The notes under the pieces were generated by a model. The model did not search any database, was not told the origin of the DNA, and worked only from the letters and a program-made list of their open reading frames with translations. 64,000 nucleotides of DNA, from NCBI RefSeq assembly GCF_000004075.3, contig NC_026661.2, positions 18,442,307-18,506,306 of the forward strand, given 5' to 3'. A program made the position numbers and the translations under genes. The stretch is from Cucumis sativus (lineage: Eukaryota; Streptophyta; Magnoliopsida; Cucurbitales; Cucurbitaceae). The stretch's first letter is position 1. Each line of letters opens with the position of its first letter. Positions 13,401 to 25,467 of this stretch are shown here, one piece after another.

Positions 13401-16091
13401 ATGCTAACATTGTTCAATAGTATCCACTCTTACAGTGTACATGAGTAATAATTAACTTTTTATCCGCGCTTGCAGCCACTATGCTGCTGCTACTCTGAAG
13501 CTTTCCCAAACTGATAATGAAGACAGGAAAGCAAGAGCTTTAGAGGCTGCTGCTAGGGAATTGGACAGGCTCTTCAGAAAGAAAGATTTTAGTAGAATGA
13601 AGGTCGACCCACTTTTTTTTTACGTTATCTAATGATTGTTGCAGTTGAAACTATTACTTATTGTAAGTTGCTGTTGACCATATCTTTCGGTATGGGCTTT
13701 TAAGTACAATACCTGTTTGTTACAAACTTTCGTGACTTACACTAGTAGGACATGCCACTGGTGACATTTGATTGCTTCCATTAATATTCTCTTCTCTGAA
13801 GCCCTGATTAAAGTCTATAGCCATGTTTGGCCATAGTTTCTTTTAGGCATTCTTAAGAAAATGGGTTTTTCTTATTTGGGAAGCTGAAGCCAAGATTGAA
13901 GCTGAGTAATTCCTAATGTTAATACAATCTACGTCAATTTTGGATTCTTGTAGGCAGAAAGGACAAAGTAGAACGTCCTTAGCATAATCAAATCAATTGT
14001 TTTCCGTTGATTCTTTTTTCACTTGAAGATGAAAGGACTAATAATTACTTTTATTTTATAGGTGATTGGACAATTCAACCTTGGATTTATCATTGGGAAG
14101 TTAGATCAAGATCTATTTATTGTTGATCAGGTGATTTTTCTTGAGTCATCTTGGGCTTTTTCTTGTTATACCAAAATTTAAATGTATCTATTGAAATATT
14201 CAAATTTTAGCATGCGGCTGATGAGAAGTACAATTTTGAGCGACTGTCACAATCAACAATTTTGAACCAACAGCCTTTACTACGGTGAGGGACTTTGCTG
14301 TTCTTTATTTTTTTTTTAGTTTCTGTTAGAATGAGAATGAGAAATTGTGGTTAAATTCTCTGGTTAGTAGAAATTGAGGGTAGAGAATAGAACGTTTGGT
14401 GTAAAATCCTTCTCTGCTTTTCTAAGGTCATTGTTAATTGTTCTTGCAGGCCGTTGGGGTTGGAACTATCTGCTGAAGAAGAAGTTGTCGTTTCGATTCA
14501 CATGGATGTATTCAGGTGATTGTAGTTTTTGGAGAAATTATTTTCGAAGTCAAGAAAGGACCCATAGTTAATTGATTTATACCAGAGAGATCGTATCTTT
14601 CCTTTCTCTCTTTGTGAGAGTTTGTGTCTCCTAAAAATTTGATTTTTTTTCATTACATTAATGAGACGTTTCTTGTGAAGTGTCTACAATCATATTTCTG
14701 TCTCTGATCTGTTATAATTTTGTAGTCTCCCTCTATGCATCTAGAGTAGAGTTCTATGGACTATGGAGAAGAAATAGTTAAAAATTTATTCATTGTAGAT
14801 TCCTAACACAGATCAGAAGTATCACATGACCTATTTATCTCTTTTTTTTTTTTTAATTTTGTGGGGGAGAACTATTTATCTAATACTAGTCAAACTTAGC
14901 TATGCAGTGCGTTCAATATTTGAGATATACAATAATTCAGCAGAATTTGTATAACTCGAACTTGCTATTTTCAATTTACTTTTAGGTGCCATTATGCTGC
15001 ATATAATTCCTGTTCTTTTTTTCTTTCCATCATTAGAATTGCTTTGGCTCAACCTTATCTGTTATTTGATAAAGTCAAATTCTACTCTGGTGACAGGAAA
15101 AATGGATTTACTATAGAGGAAGATCCACGTTCTCTACCTGGCAATCGATTCAGATTAAAAGCTGTCCCTTTTAGTAAAAATATAACATTTGGAGTTGAAG
15201 GTGATTCTCCTTCGCTTCACTATAGTTCACAATTTTAGATATGGAAACTGCAAATCATGGTCATTCACATTAAATTGAACTGGGAATAGTTATATAGGTG
15301 CGCAGAAAGATATGGATAAAGAAATATCGAATATGGTGGGGGTTAAAATTAAAGGAATGGGTTGTTTGTTGACATGTGGTTTAGTTGTTCTTTTTCCTTT
15401 ACTTCCAGAGTCTCTGCCTTGATCATTCTGAAAGACAATGTAAATACTGAGGTCTCATTGTTCAAAGATACAGGGAACTGTTAAGTTCACTTGCTTGAAC
15501 TTTCTACGATGCTTCTTAGAGCTCTCATTGTTCAAAGATACAGGGAACTGTTAAGTTCACTTGCTTGAACTTTCTACGATGCTTCTTACTGGTTTTCCAG
15601 CACAACATGCAATGTTACACATAATAACAATGGTGTTGTGTTTGAACAGATGTTAAGGACCTGATTTCTACACTTGCTGATAGTGAGGGTGAGTGTTCTA
15701 TAATCGGCTCTTATCGGATGGACACTGCTGATTCAGTCTGCCCTTCCCGAGTTCGAGCAATGCTGGCATCTCGGGCATGTAGATCTTCTGTTATGATTGG
15801 TGATCCACTAGGGAGAAATGAAATGCAGAAGGTGACACTCTATGCTGCTCTCTCTATTTTAAGGAATCTCTGACTCGAAAAAATAAGTTCCTTCTATTCC
15901 TTGTGAGCCTCTAAAGCACTTTGTGCAGAAATAACAGCTGGACTGCCTGATATGGTTGTTTGTTTCAGATATTGGAGCATTTGGCAGAGCTGAAATCTCC
16001 TTGGAACTGCCCTCATGGTAGGCCAACCATGAGACACTTGGTGGATCTTACAACGGTTAAAAGGTCAGAAGAAAGTGAAGCTGACTGTTGA
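10466..16091 (+). CDS. PMS1: DNA mismatch repair protein PMS1 (MutL homologue)
   Basis: Eleven exons: 10466-10699, 10957-11280, 11827-13017, 13120-13391, 13476-13602, 14062-14130, 14211-14284, 14450-14515, 15097-15200, 15650-15831 and 15969-16091. They sum to 2766 bases, 921 residues, close to plant PMS1. PMS1 pairs with MLH1 (MutL-alpha) and nicks the new strand after mismatch recognition by MutS proteins in the nucleus. The GHKL ATPase motifs are present: ENSLDAGAT (41-49), DNGSGI (67-72) and GFRGEAL (102-108). The endonuclease metal motif [12 protein letters not shown] starts at residue 738 and crosses the exon 6/7 junction. The C-terminal ACR ([11 protein letters not shown]) and CPHGRP (from residue 895) zinc-site motifs are also intact. 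The middle, mostly exons 3-4, is a low-complexity linker. Introns 2, 3 and 9 carry tandem duplications listed separately. The gene looks functional. Confidence 0.93.
11468..11738 (+). repeat. Diverged tandem duplication (~135 bp) in PMS1 intron 2
   Basis: Copy 1 (about 11468-11602) and copy 2 (about 11606-11738) share the same order of phrases: GGGAACTC/GAGAACTC, then AAGGAAGGATTTCA, AAAAATGG(C/T)GTGATCAT, GGGTAGGGCC and TTTACTATCTTAT. The copies differ by many substitutions and small gaps, so the duplication is old. Confidence 0.7.
13001..13088 (+). repeat. Direct repeat copying the PMS1 exon 3 donor, separated by a G14 run
   Basis: The phrase GGAGAAGCAACAGAGGTATA with its following ACAATTT occurs at about 13003 and again at about 13061. 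It covers the last exon 3 codons and the GT donor at 13018. Between the copies is an uninterrupted run of 14 G (13039-13052). The second copy therefore carries a perfect duplicate donor at about 13078. If it were used, translation would pass through TGA at 13036-13038, within TACATTGAGG. Confidence 0.9.
15453..15588 (+). repeat. Recent 70-bp tandem duplication in PMS1 intron 9
   Basis: A block of 66 bases, starting TCTCATTGTTCAAAG and ending GATGCTTCTTA, occurs at 15453-15518 and 15523-15588 with no differences that I can see. The identity implies a recent event or recent conversion. Confidence 0.92.
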
Positions 16092-17111
16092 ATGTTTCTT
16101 CATTCTTATTTTTCTCCTCTCCTTTAGTTCAGAATGTGGAATCATAATTACAAGCTAACTATGATTTATCTAGGTCAAGCTCAAATTCATGAATGGTTTA
16201 GTTTCCCTGCTTGTGTAATTTGTATATAGTTAGAAGGTATAGTTAAGCTATCTATGTGTAAATATTAAACAGTTATATTAGTGATAAGGTGCATGCGCTC
16301 CCTACTACTTTGGCAAAGGCTTCTAGTTTCTATTGGCTCTTCTCTCTTTCCCTTTTTTTCTCTTATTTACCCTTGTATTGGTATTGGTGCATGTGATGAT
16401 CTTGGCTCAACACTGCTGAAGTTGGCGTGTAAAGCCCCAGTTTTCAAGAATGTGTTTTTATCCCCAAATTTATATGGTAATCTTTTTTTATATTTGGTTT
16501 CTAACTTTTCAAAGTTTACCTTCACCATCTTTAACTTCTTATAATTTTTTCAAATTAGAAAAATAAAAACATCATTCTCTCACTTATGCCAATACGACTA
16601 AAAATAAGCAGACGACATCAAAGGGCTCCACACATCAAACTCGAATTTTATACTAATACTTGAAATAAACAAAGAAAATAAGTTGCAATTTTAAGCTTTC
16701 CTCGTTCATGCTCTTGTATCAAGAGAATATTGGATATGACACTTCCTAAAAATATTGTTGGGTAATGATCTTCACGGCCAAACTGACCATCAAATTTCCA
16801 AGTTAGTTAAATATCATAAACTTTTCAGCAAAAGAAAAAAGAAAAAAAAAAAAAGAATAATCACTAAGCAAACCGTATCATAAACTAAGAAAAAGCCACA
16901 CAACTCAGTTCAACTCATTCTAATGCATCATCTAGTATAAGCTAGTGAAATAATAATCTTTTCCTGGATTGCAAAGATTTAAGCAGTTCAAAAATAGCAG
17001 TTCCAGAGAAATTACACAGTGATGAAATAGGCCACATCATAAAGCTCAAAAATTCAAGCCACGACTATGAAAACATTATCAAATGCTTGGTTATTTATGA
17101 ACCCCGCAAAA
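16092..17111. other. Convergent 3' flanks of PMS1 and the p23 gene
   Basis: About 1 kb separates the two stop codons of these tail-to-tail genes. It holds their 3' untranslated regions and AT-rich spacer with an A-rich run near 16828-16858. No coding sequence is recognised. Confidence 0.6.
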
Positions 17112-19141
17112 TCATGTGCTAGCTGCAGCTTCCTTTTTCTCTTCTGAGGACCCAACTCCACCTTTGATTTCACCCTCTGGCTTTGCAGACTCCCCGCTTT
17201 TCTCTGGCTTTGACACCTCTTGTTCTACAAGATAGAACAAAAGAAATCAATAACACAAAACGGCATAATGGCATACAAGTTACCGTCAAAATAGGAGAGG
17301 AAAATGTGGTCGAAATACTGCAGTCAATATTTCAATTGCCTATACATTTGACCATTTCAGTAACACTTGAGCAAAATGGGAACTTACCATCATCATCACT
17401 CTCATCAGAGTCGTTATCATCTCCTATATCACCCATGTCTCCCATGTCCATGTCACCCATGCCGCCCATGCCGCCCATGCCACCCATACCACCCATACCG
17501 CCAAATTTCTGCAAGATAAAATATTGATCAGAACAAGATATAGAAATAGAGAATAAATCAACCAGTTCAACTAACACATCCTTACCGAAAAGTCCATGCC
17601 TCCCAAATCCAAGTCACCTAGACCAGCAGTTCCTGAACAACCAAAAGAACGTTGATATTCAATACACATTAGATACACAATGGCAGATACGCAAGAAAGG
17701 ATGAAAAGTAAAAGAAACATAGTAGAACGCAAAAACTTAAGGCACAACAGAACTACCATCATCTTCATCCTCATCCACCCATTTGTCCCAATCTACTTTG
17801 ACATAATGGGGTGGCTTTCCATCTCCACGCAATAGCTTTTTCCACCATCCCTTCTCTGCCTTTTCTAGGATACAGAATATGCTCCTAACTCCAATGTTAA
17901 CTTTACTTTCCTGTTAGACAAGATTTCTGTCGTGTTAAACTAGTATATCATATATTTCTTCAAATTTTTCCTGACAACTAGAAATTAGATGCAAACTACA
18001 GGGTCCATTCAATATATGAAAGCATACTATAAATGAAAAATACACGGCAAGAATTAATTATAAGAAGTAATGTCTACATACTTCAACATTAACTTTATCG
18101 AAAAGCTCCAACTTCAGTTCGTAATGATGATTCTCCGAACCAGCACTACCAGAGAAAGTGAATACTCCATCTGGCTCAAGATTGACCTTAGAATCCTTTG
18201 AGTCAGGGAGTTGTACAGTGATGAAGACTTTGTCCAGTCTCTGAGCCCATTTCACCTCAGGATGACGACTACATTATTTAAACAAATGTTATCAGTAATC
18301 ATAAATGTATAGATAAATTGTAACAGCCCCAAAAGTTACGTTCACATAGGAAATTCTCAAAATTACGAATTAAAACTAAATCATGTTCACGAGTCCATAT
18401 ATCATCCAACAGATTTCAAACAGCCAGCCACCTAACCCACTCAAAAGCTCAAACGACAAACCAAGACGCTATTTTAAAATATAAAATTCAGCAAAAAATG
18501 AAAAAGGACCAACAAGATAAGCCCTCAGTTGACCAATTTGACTTGCACCATAACACAGCAACCTAAAAATTCATTTAAAGCCCCTATAAGTTAAAATAAA
18601 ACAAAAAACCATGCCATCAAATGCACAGTAAATGATGCCAACAGAAAACTTGTATTCGATTAGACAAACAATCCTGCGACCCTTGGTGAAAAGACTGCAA
18701 AAAAAAAAAAAAAAAAAAGTGATAGCAGAATCAAAACCGACAATCCTCCCGACTAAGAAAAACAGGAACTACTTAAAACCCTATGTAAACCACAATGATA
18801 TTCCCACAATTCTCATCACAAAACCAACCAAGCGTTTAGAAATTCCAAGTCCCAAGAAACACATCAATTATGAACAGGGAAAAAAAAACCACTACCATAA
18901 TAATTTGGTAAGACATTTATACGCAACAACTCACAAGACAAACTCCGATTCCCAATACTGGGAGTAAAAGAGAGAAAGTGAACAAGAAAGTAACAATGAT
19001 CTCATAAATTAGGTAGAACCAAGTAGAGTTAGAGATCACAAGATGAGAAAATCACAGATCAAAAGAGACAGCGATAAGAATGCAATCTAGGTAAAAATGA
19101 AGGTTGAAAAGGAGAGAAAGAGAGCAGTAATTATACCTCAT
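17112..19141 (-). CDS. p23-type HSP90 co-chaperone (CS-domain protein)
   Basis: Six exons read on the minus strand: 19141-19137, 18268-18082, 17910-17757, 17632-17586, 17508-17388 and 17224-17112, giving 208 residues. The first coding exon is only ATGAG, so serine 2 is split by an 868-base intron; the rest begins RHPEVKWAQRLDKVFITVQL. The CS domain occupies roughly residues 1-110 and includes GWWKKLLR and KVDWDKWVDEDED, the conserved p23 end. It is followed by a glycine-methionine segment (GGM repeated five times, then GDM units), an acidic stretch (DDNDSDESDDD) and a lysine/glutamate-rich tail. p23 binds ATP-bound HSP90 and slows its ATPase cycle. The GGM tail resembles the plant p23-1 type. 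All required residues appear intact. Confidence 0.92.
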
Positions 19142-19183
19142 TGCTTGGGATTGTACAAAGACGATGGGGAAAAAGAAAATGAA

Positions 19184-19214
19184 AAACCCTAGAGAAGAAG
19201 AAACAGAAACCCTA
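19184..19214 (-). promoter_or_regulatory. Two telo-box motifs in the p23 5' leader
   Basis: AAACCCTA occurs at 19184-19191 and 19207-19214 on the plus strand, 40-75 bases upstream of the p23 start codon on the minus strand. Telo-boxes are common near the transcription start of plant genes active in dividing cells. The function here is inferred. Confidence 0.5.
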
Positions 19215-20128
19215 AAGTCAGAAGATAAGCCAAGTGGGCGGTATGAGCTTGTGGGATAAAAGAAGGTCGAACGAGGGTTCTAGTACTTTCTAGCTACTAT
19301 TAATCTCCCTCACTTCTCTAGATCCCAACCTTTTCAATTTTCGTCTTCAATTTGCTTTCCATTTTATGTTCATGGGCTCATATTCTTCTTATTGGACCTT
19401 TCTTTTGGGCCTTTTTCTTGCCCTAATCCAAACTATACCCTCACCCCGTTGATGAGATTGGCGTTAAAAAGCGAGATTTTTCTAGGGACGTTTGGGGAAG
19501 GAAAGGATTACGTGGGGATCATCATAATCATAATCATTTATTGTAAAAATTATTTATTGTTTTTTTCAAATTCATATTTTATTTTTTCTAAATTTAATAC
19601 ACAAATATTCATATTTTTAATTTACCCGATTTTCATATTTTTGAAAACAAATTTCATTAATTTTGTTAAATACAATGTCAACTTTTATCAATAAACTAAT
19701 GGATCGTTATGTTTTGGTAAATTATACCTCTACAATTATTGATTACTTTTAGCACAACAAACATAATAATAATAATGCAGTTTGAATTTCCAATCTAAAA
19801 ACAAATGAATATTTCAACAACTCAATACTCTATATTTAGCCGTTTTAATTAATTTTATGTCACGCCGTGATATAATTTACATTTTGTTAATTTTATATTT
19901 ATTTCAAACTGGTTATCTATTTTTAACAACACAAAAATATTTTATAGGCTAAATTCTCCGAATCAAATTATGATATTTTTATGAATTAAAAATCGGCAAA
20001 TGACTAAAATTTTAACTATGGAGAGTCAAATCAAACATCCCTAAATTCACCTAACTAAACTAAATCAAACAAAATTGATGTGAAATGTATTAGGCCACTA
20101 AGATTTATTGTTCTAAACAAATAAATAA

Positions 20129-20182
<54 letters not shown>
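20129..20182. repeat. (AT)n microsatellite
   Basis: An almost pure AT dinucleotide run with a single phase break (ATAATA) near 20151. Confidence 0.95.
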
Positions 20183-20184
<2 letters not shown>

Positions 20185-20288
20185 AATTTGTTTAATAATA
20201 CAGTTAGCAATTTGTTTGAAATCGATTTAAATTTAGTGAAGGCTAAACTTAGAAAATTTATTGAAAAATAACTAAAACTCAAATCTCA

Positions 20289-20323
20289 AAAATGAAAAAT
20301 GAAAAATGAAAAATGAAAAAAAA
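20289..20323 (+). repeat. (GAAAAAT)n short tandem repeat
   Basis: Four to five copies of a 7-base AAAAATG unit, running into poly-A. Confidence 0.9.
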
Positions 20324-21359
20324 ATATTTTAACAAACAAAATAATAAAATAAATTAATCAACTTTAGTTTCTAATATTTTAACAAACAAAATAAGCAGGA
20401 AAGTGGTTGAGAGGGAAATAACAAAATAATAAAAATAAATAAATAAATGAAAGGGTGTCCGAGAGGGAAAAAAAAAGGGATAAAATGAGAGATTAAATCC
20501 TTATTCCTTTCATTCCCCTTCAAATGACTATTTTAGTCCTTATCTTACCCCAAACAGACCCTTATAAATAGAAACTAATATGATATAACTAAAAGAATAT
20601 TGGTAGATATAGCAATTAGATTAAAAAAATAATTAAATAAATATATAACAACATTTTTAAAAAATTATAAATATATCAAAATTTGTTAAAATCTATCAAT
20701 GATATAAATTTATCACTTATGGATTATGTTATCGATAAAAGTCCATTTTTTAAAAAATGTTACTATATACTTAATTATTTTTTCTAAAATTGAGAGATCC
20801 CTTGTAACTACCCTAACTAAAAAGGTATATATCATTGTTCTTAAATTAATGTTATAGTCCATGGATTAAAATATATTATTCTAGTGATATTGTAGTAGAG
20901 AAAGTGATCGACAGAGTTAACTTTATAAGCTATTGTCACTTTATATGTTTTGATGATAGTCTAAATGTCTAAGTTATAGATTAAAAGGCAAATCTTACAC
21001 ATTTTGATTTGCTGAATGTTTGCTTCAAACGAAAATGTTAGGGGAGAAGTAAGAATGAAATGAAAAAACCCAATATAGTGATGCTTTGGATGAGCTAACA
21101 AATCATAAAATGTCATTCATGGGATACTACCTAATACAAAAGACTTTTTAGTATTATCGTAGTACATACTACTCTCATTCATTATTTAACACATTTTGTT
21201 AGTTTGTTATTCATTTATTTAATAAATCCTATATAATTCTTAAACTTATGGTCGGTTCGTAATTTATTAATCTATTACACTATTTCGTAGATCCCATGTA
21301 ATTATACATCTAACTTGTCATAAGATTTTTGTTTTCAGTTTTTTTAACACCTGAACATA

Positions 21360-21600
21360 TATAATAGATTTGTCATTAGGAACATTTTTAAAAATAGTAA
21401 AATAAATTAGAATATGTATAAGCTATAACAAAATTTTAGATTCTATCAATGATAGAAACCGATAAACTTCTATCATTATCTGTCAATGTTACTATAGAAG
21501 CATATCAATGTCTATTATTGATAGAATCTGAAAATTTTGCTATATGCTGTGAATATTTTGTTAAATTTGTTATTTTTACAATTCTCCGTGTTATTATTTC
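21360..21600. repeat. Dispersed TCTATCAATGATAGA repeat (best copy)
   Basis: The stretch contains TCTATCAATGATAGA, which is a palindrome except for its middle base, then further CTATCATTATC, TATCAATGTCTATTATTGATAG and TTTTGCTATATG phrases. It is flanked by AATAGTAAAATAAATT on one side and TATTTTGTTAAATTTG on the other. Related, more diverged copies are at about 20630-20770, 22690-22880, 42595-42790 and 54985-55200. I recognise this wording as frequent in cucurbit intergenic DNA; its class is unknown to me. Confidence 0.6.
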
Positions 21601-24479
21601 CTTAAGGAAATTTTTAAAATCTAATTTTATCATTCAATTCAAAGCTTGATGTGTTTGAAAGATTAGATATGTATTTGAAAATATTAGTACCTAACTAACA
21701 TTGTAGATGATTAAATAATCTAAGAATGTATGAAAATGTCGAGATATGTATATTTTTCTTTTGTGTGAAAAATGTTAATATCATGTCTCGTATCAATAAT
21801 GCCTTTACAAATCTTAATACCATGTCTCGTATTAATTTTTTTCTTCTTATTAGTCCAATATAAATAAAATGGAGGGATGAAAAAAGAATAAAAGAAAAAT
21901 GAAGAGCACAGTTAATATCTTAAAGGATGCCTTAATTCGATGTAAGAATCTTATAAACAATACCCGTAATTCAAAAGGATTGTGAGATGGGCATTTGGGG
22001 CGAGAGCGATACAACGACACATCGAGTTTGAGCGACAACACCTTTTGAGTGAAAGTGAAACCGATTTGAGTGGGCAAGAGTGGCATGGAGATGGAGTAAG
22101 AGAATAATGATTTGTGTGTGAGAAAAATAAGAGTGAGTGAGACGAGCGAAAGTATACTTTTGATAATTTTACTTGAATCAAATGTCAATAAAACGTCATA
22201 TAACTTTTTCAAGAACCGATCCTTTGACAATTTTGTCCCTAACTTTTTGGATCATTTATTGGCTGATTTCACAATAAGTTGATTGTTTGTGAAGGTCGTT
22301 CTATCCTTTTCAAATATGTTGTTGGTGACATCATCACCTCTCTTCCACCTGTATCACCATGGTTTCTCTCTAGCACTCAATGATCCATAGTGAAAATTAT
22401 AAGAAATAAACATGATGTGAATAGGAATCAAATACATTGCCACATTGATTACAACTAAACGAACACAATTACAAAATTAGGCGTTAGATATGAACAATCT
22501 AGATTTAATAGAGAGAACATAGATATTTGAAAAAGATTTTCATATTTGAAATTTGAAGAAAATAGTTATTTAATTATTTTCTTAAGCAAAACTCATTCCC
22601 TGTTCAAGAGATAAAGGAAAAAATTGTTTTGACAGTGTCCTGGGTTTGGTCCCATCAATTATTTTGGTTATTTATTTATTTATTTTATTACCAAACATTT
22701 TTAAAAATAGTAAAATATTAAAACTATTTATAAGATATAGAAAAATTCATTACTTTATAATTCGAAATTTTGTTTTATTTTATAAATAATTTCAGTTTAA
22801 AGAATTATAATATGTGTTCATGAGATATAGTAAGATATAGATTGGAATATTTTGCTATACATGTAAATATTTTTAATTTAATATAATAATTAATTTCAAT
22901 AATCGATAAAGAATCTATTAAATATTTTTTAAAATTAAAGAAGTGAGAAATTGTAAAAAAAATTAACAAACAAATATTTTTTTAAAAAACAAACATTTTA
23001 AGTGCAGTGCTAAAGTTGCAATTATTAGAAAGGTTAAAATTGTAATAATCGAAAAAAAGGCTAAAAATTGAATTAAATTCTGTCATTATATTACCGAAAG
23101 AATAATAGAATCCATATTGATTGTCTCCAATCGGTCTGATTCACGTGGTTCATCAAACTAAGAACAATTCCACCCTATAGTATCAATTACATTCCAAAAA
23201 TACATTCCCATATTTCTAGATATGAAAGACTTTGATTACGAACAACATTTATTTTTGTTTAAAAATATCAGATTTTTTTTTTTATTAAATGTAACCAAGT
23301 AATTTTGACCGACAATTGTTTTTTTTATCATCGTGGAAATTCCAAGGTAAAATTTAATGAAATTGAAAGATTGAGTTAAATTTTTTTTTCACAACATAGA
23401 TAGATTTTACTTATTTATAGTCAATTTTTTGATATATTTGAAAATTTGAACATACATAAAGATAAATAGATAATTTGATATATATGTATATATATATATA
23501 TATATAAATAAATAAAGAGGAAAAATGCTTTAGAACCACGTGAAACATGTGAAGTCTCGAATTCGTGTATTTTTTTTATTTAAAAAATTAAATAAAAAAA
23601 CGAAAAAGGAAAAATAAAGAATCGTGGGATTTATTTAAAGTAAATGTAGATTGAGGTAAAACATGATTTATTTATTAAATCTCACCTCTAAACTTCAACA
23701 AATCAAATCTTTATTTGACTAATGCTTTCATTTTTGGTGGAGGAAATCTTTGGATGTCAGCAAAGACGAACTTATTATTATTAAATCTTTCTTTTGGTTA
23801 ATTGAGATAAATTTTTTCTTATTTTAGTATTGATTAGTTTATTTATATTGTTTTTTTAAACAATCAAAGATCAAAACTAAGTTTATTTTATAGCTTTTAT
23901 CTTTTGAAAATTACACATGCACATTAATACATCATTATTAGACCTCATTAAGTTCACATTGTATACTTTTAAACATTGCATTGATTTCTCTCCATTGAGC
24001 TTAGCATTGGTGATTATGTGGGGATGAGTGCAAATAATATTAGGAGGTTTTTGTTGGTAACACTATTCTTAATTAGTTAACACTCAACATTATTTTTTAC
24101 AATGTAACGTATGCAATAAGGTAGAATGTAAAGTCCAACATTTAATAATTATTTAGATGCTTGTTGAAAATATAAGTTTAGTATCATTTAGTTTTTAGGT
24201 TATTAATCTTGGTCGATTGGTTTTAAAATTTGTCTATCGATAAATGTGAGATGTAGTTTTTCAAATATTAATTATTTCACCAAAAATAGTATTTTAAGAT
24301 TATTTCAATATTCAATAGTTTTCTTTTATAAAATTTTATTATTTAGTAATATTTTGAGTGTAATGATTATATTTATTATTTTGGAAAAGAAAAAAAACTA
24401 AAATAAAATGGAGTGGTTAGAGAAAGAAAGATAAAATAATCAATAAGGCCAAGGCGACAACTTAAAGTATAAATTGAGA

Positions 24480-25467
24480 CGAAATATTTTCGAACGAGGA
24501 AAGTCTGCTTTTGTTTCTTCTTCCATTTCTACAACTTTCTCCTACAAAACAGTTTTCAAGTTCTCTCTACAGTCTAACTGTAAGTTTGCATCGATGTCTT
24601 CCTCTTTTCCTTCTTCAATGGTTTCTTCATCTGTTTCCATTTCCATGGAAAATTCAAAGCTACTTTAGTAACCCCGTGACTCCAATTGGCAGCCATTAAT
24701 GGACCTCTGTTTTTGTAGCTTATGAAATGAAAGAAAATGACTCTGTAAGAAGCTTAACGATGGGCTTCTTTTTGTTCAGCTCTGTAAAGCTTAATAAGCT
24801 TTATTTTTCACTTTTCTCTTTTTGGGGTTATCTTTTATTTTTCTTTTCATTTGTCTGTTATGAATTTTTCAATTATGCTGTTGTTTGCTGAAGTTTCCCC
24901 TTCAGTGTTTGTTTATTGTTATTTTTCTGAGTTTTGGTTTGGGCCTAAGTGTTTATTTTCTCTTGGGTGTTAGAATATTTATTATTATATTGATCATTTT
25001 GCCTCCAATGCTTTGGAAGTTCCTCGTCTTTTGTTCATTTTGAATTAACCTTGGCTTCTTCTTTTGATTTTGTATATTTCTTTTTGTCTTTATGTTTGAT
25101 CTGAATTGTTAGCTTCTGTTTTGCATCTGTGATTTCTCTTTTTTTTTCTTATCCTTCATAATTCACAAGTCACTGAATTCAACCATTAATGAGTTGCTGT
25201 CTTTTGAGAAATTGAATCTTTCAGTTTTAGCCTTCTTCCTGGCTTTGTATTTTTGTTTGAATCTCTTAGTTTCAATGTATTTTTCATATGTTTGTAATGA
25301 TTTCTCTTGCGTTTATGATGACTTTTGTCAAAAGTTTGTCATCTATGGATTTATATGTTTTTCCTTCTCCTCTTCTATTTGCTTTTCAGGAACTGTGAGA
25401 TGGGAATGTTGTTTCCTCAACCATACGATTAAAGCTAACCCCAAAATTTTTGTACAAATAAGGGAAT
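24480..25467 (+). promoter_or_regulatory. 5' leader of ABCC copy A, with a leader intron
   Basis: An intron-like stretch ends at a polypyrimidine/AG acceptor near 25380-25389 (TTGCTTTTCAG), followed by about 78 bases of leader to the ATG. A possible donor (ACTGTAAGTTTG) lies near 24579. The block from about 24630 onward is repeated before copy B (33528 onward), including CATTTCCATGGAAAATT and CTCTGTTTTTGTAGCT. The leader exon borders are inferred. Confidence 0.5.

Larger units (their letters stand above)
19260..24470. other. Gene-poor AT-rich region
   Basis: No frame of useful length shows a domain that I recognise. The region holds an AT microsatellite, a GAAAAAT tandem, homopolymers and at least three diverged copies of a TCTATCAATGATAGA repeat. 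A slightly GC-richer patch (about 21950-22150, with CGAGAGCGATACAACGACAC) is unexplained; its minus-strand frame (22230-21850) shows no family signature. Confidence 0.6.

Noticed and set aside
21850-22230. 126-codon minus-strand frame, hydrophobic.
   Set aside because: No family signature, low-complexity composition, in a repeat-rich gap; hydrophobicity follows from T-rich codons.
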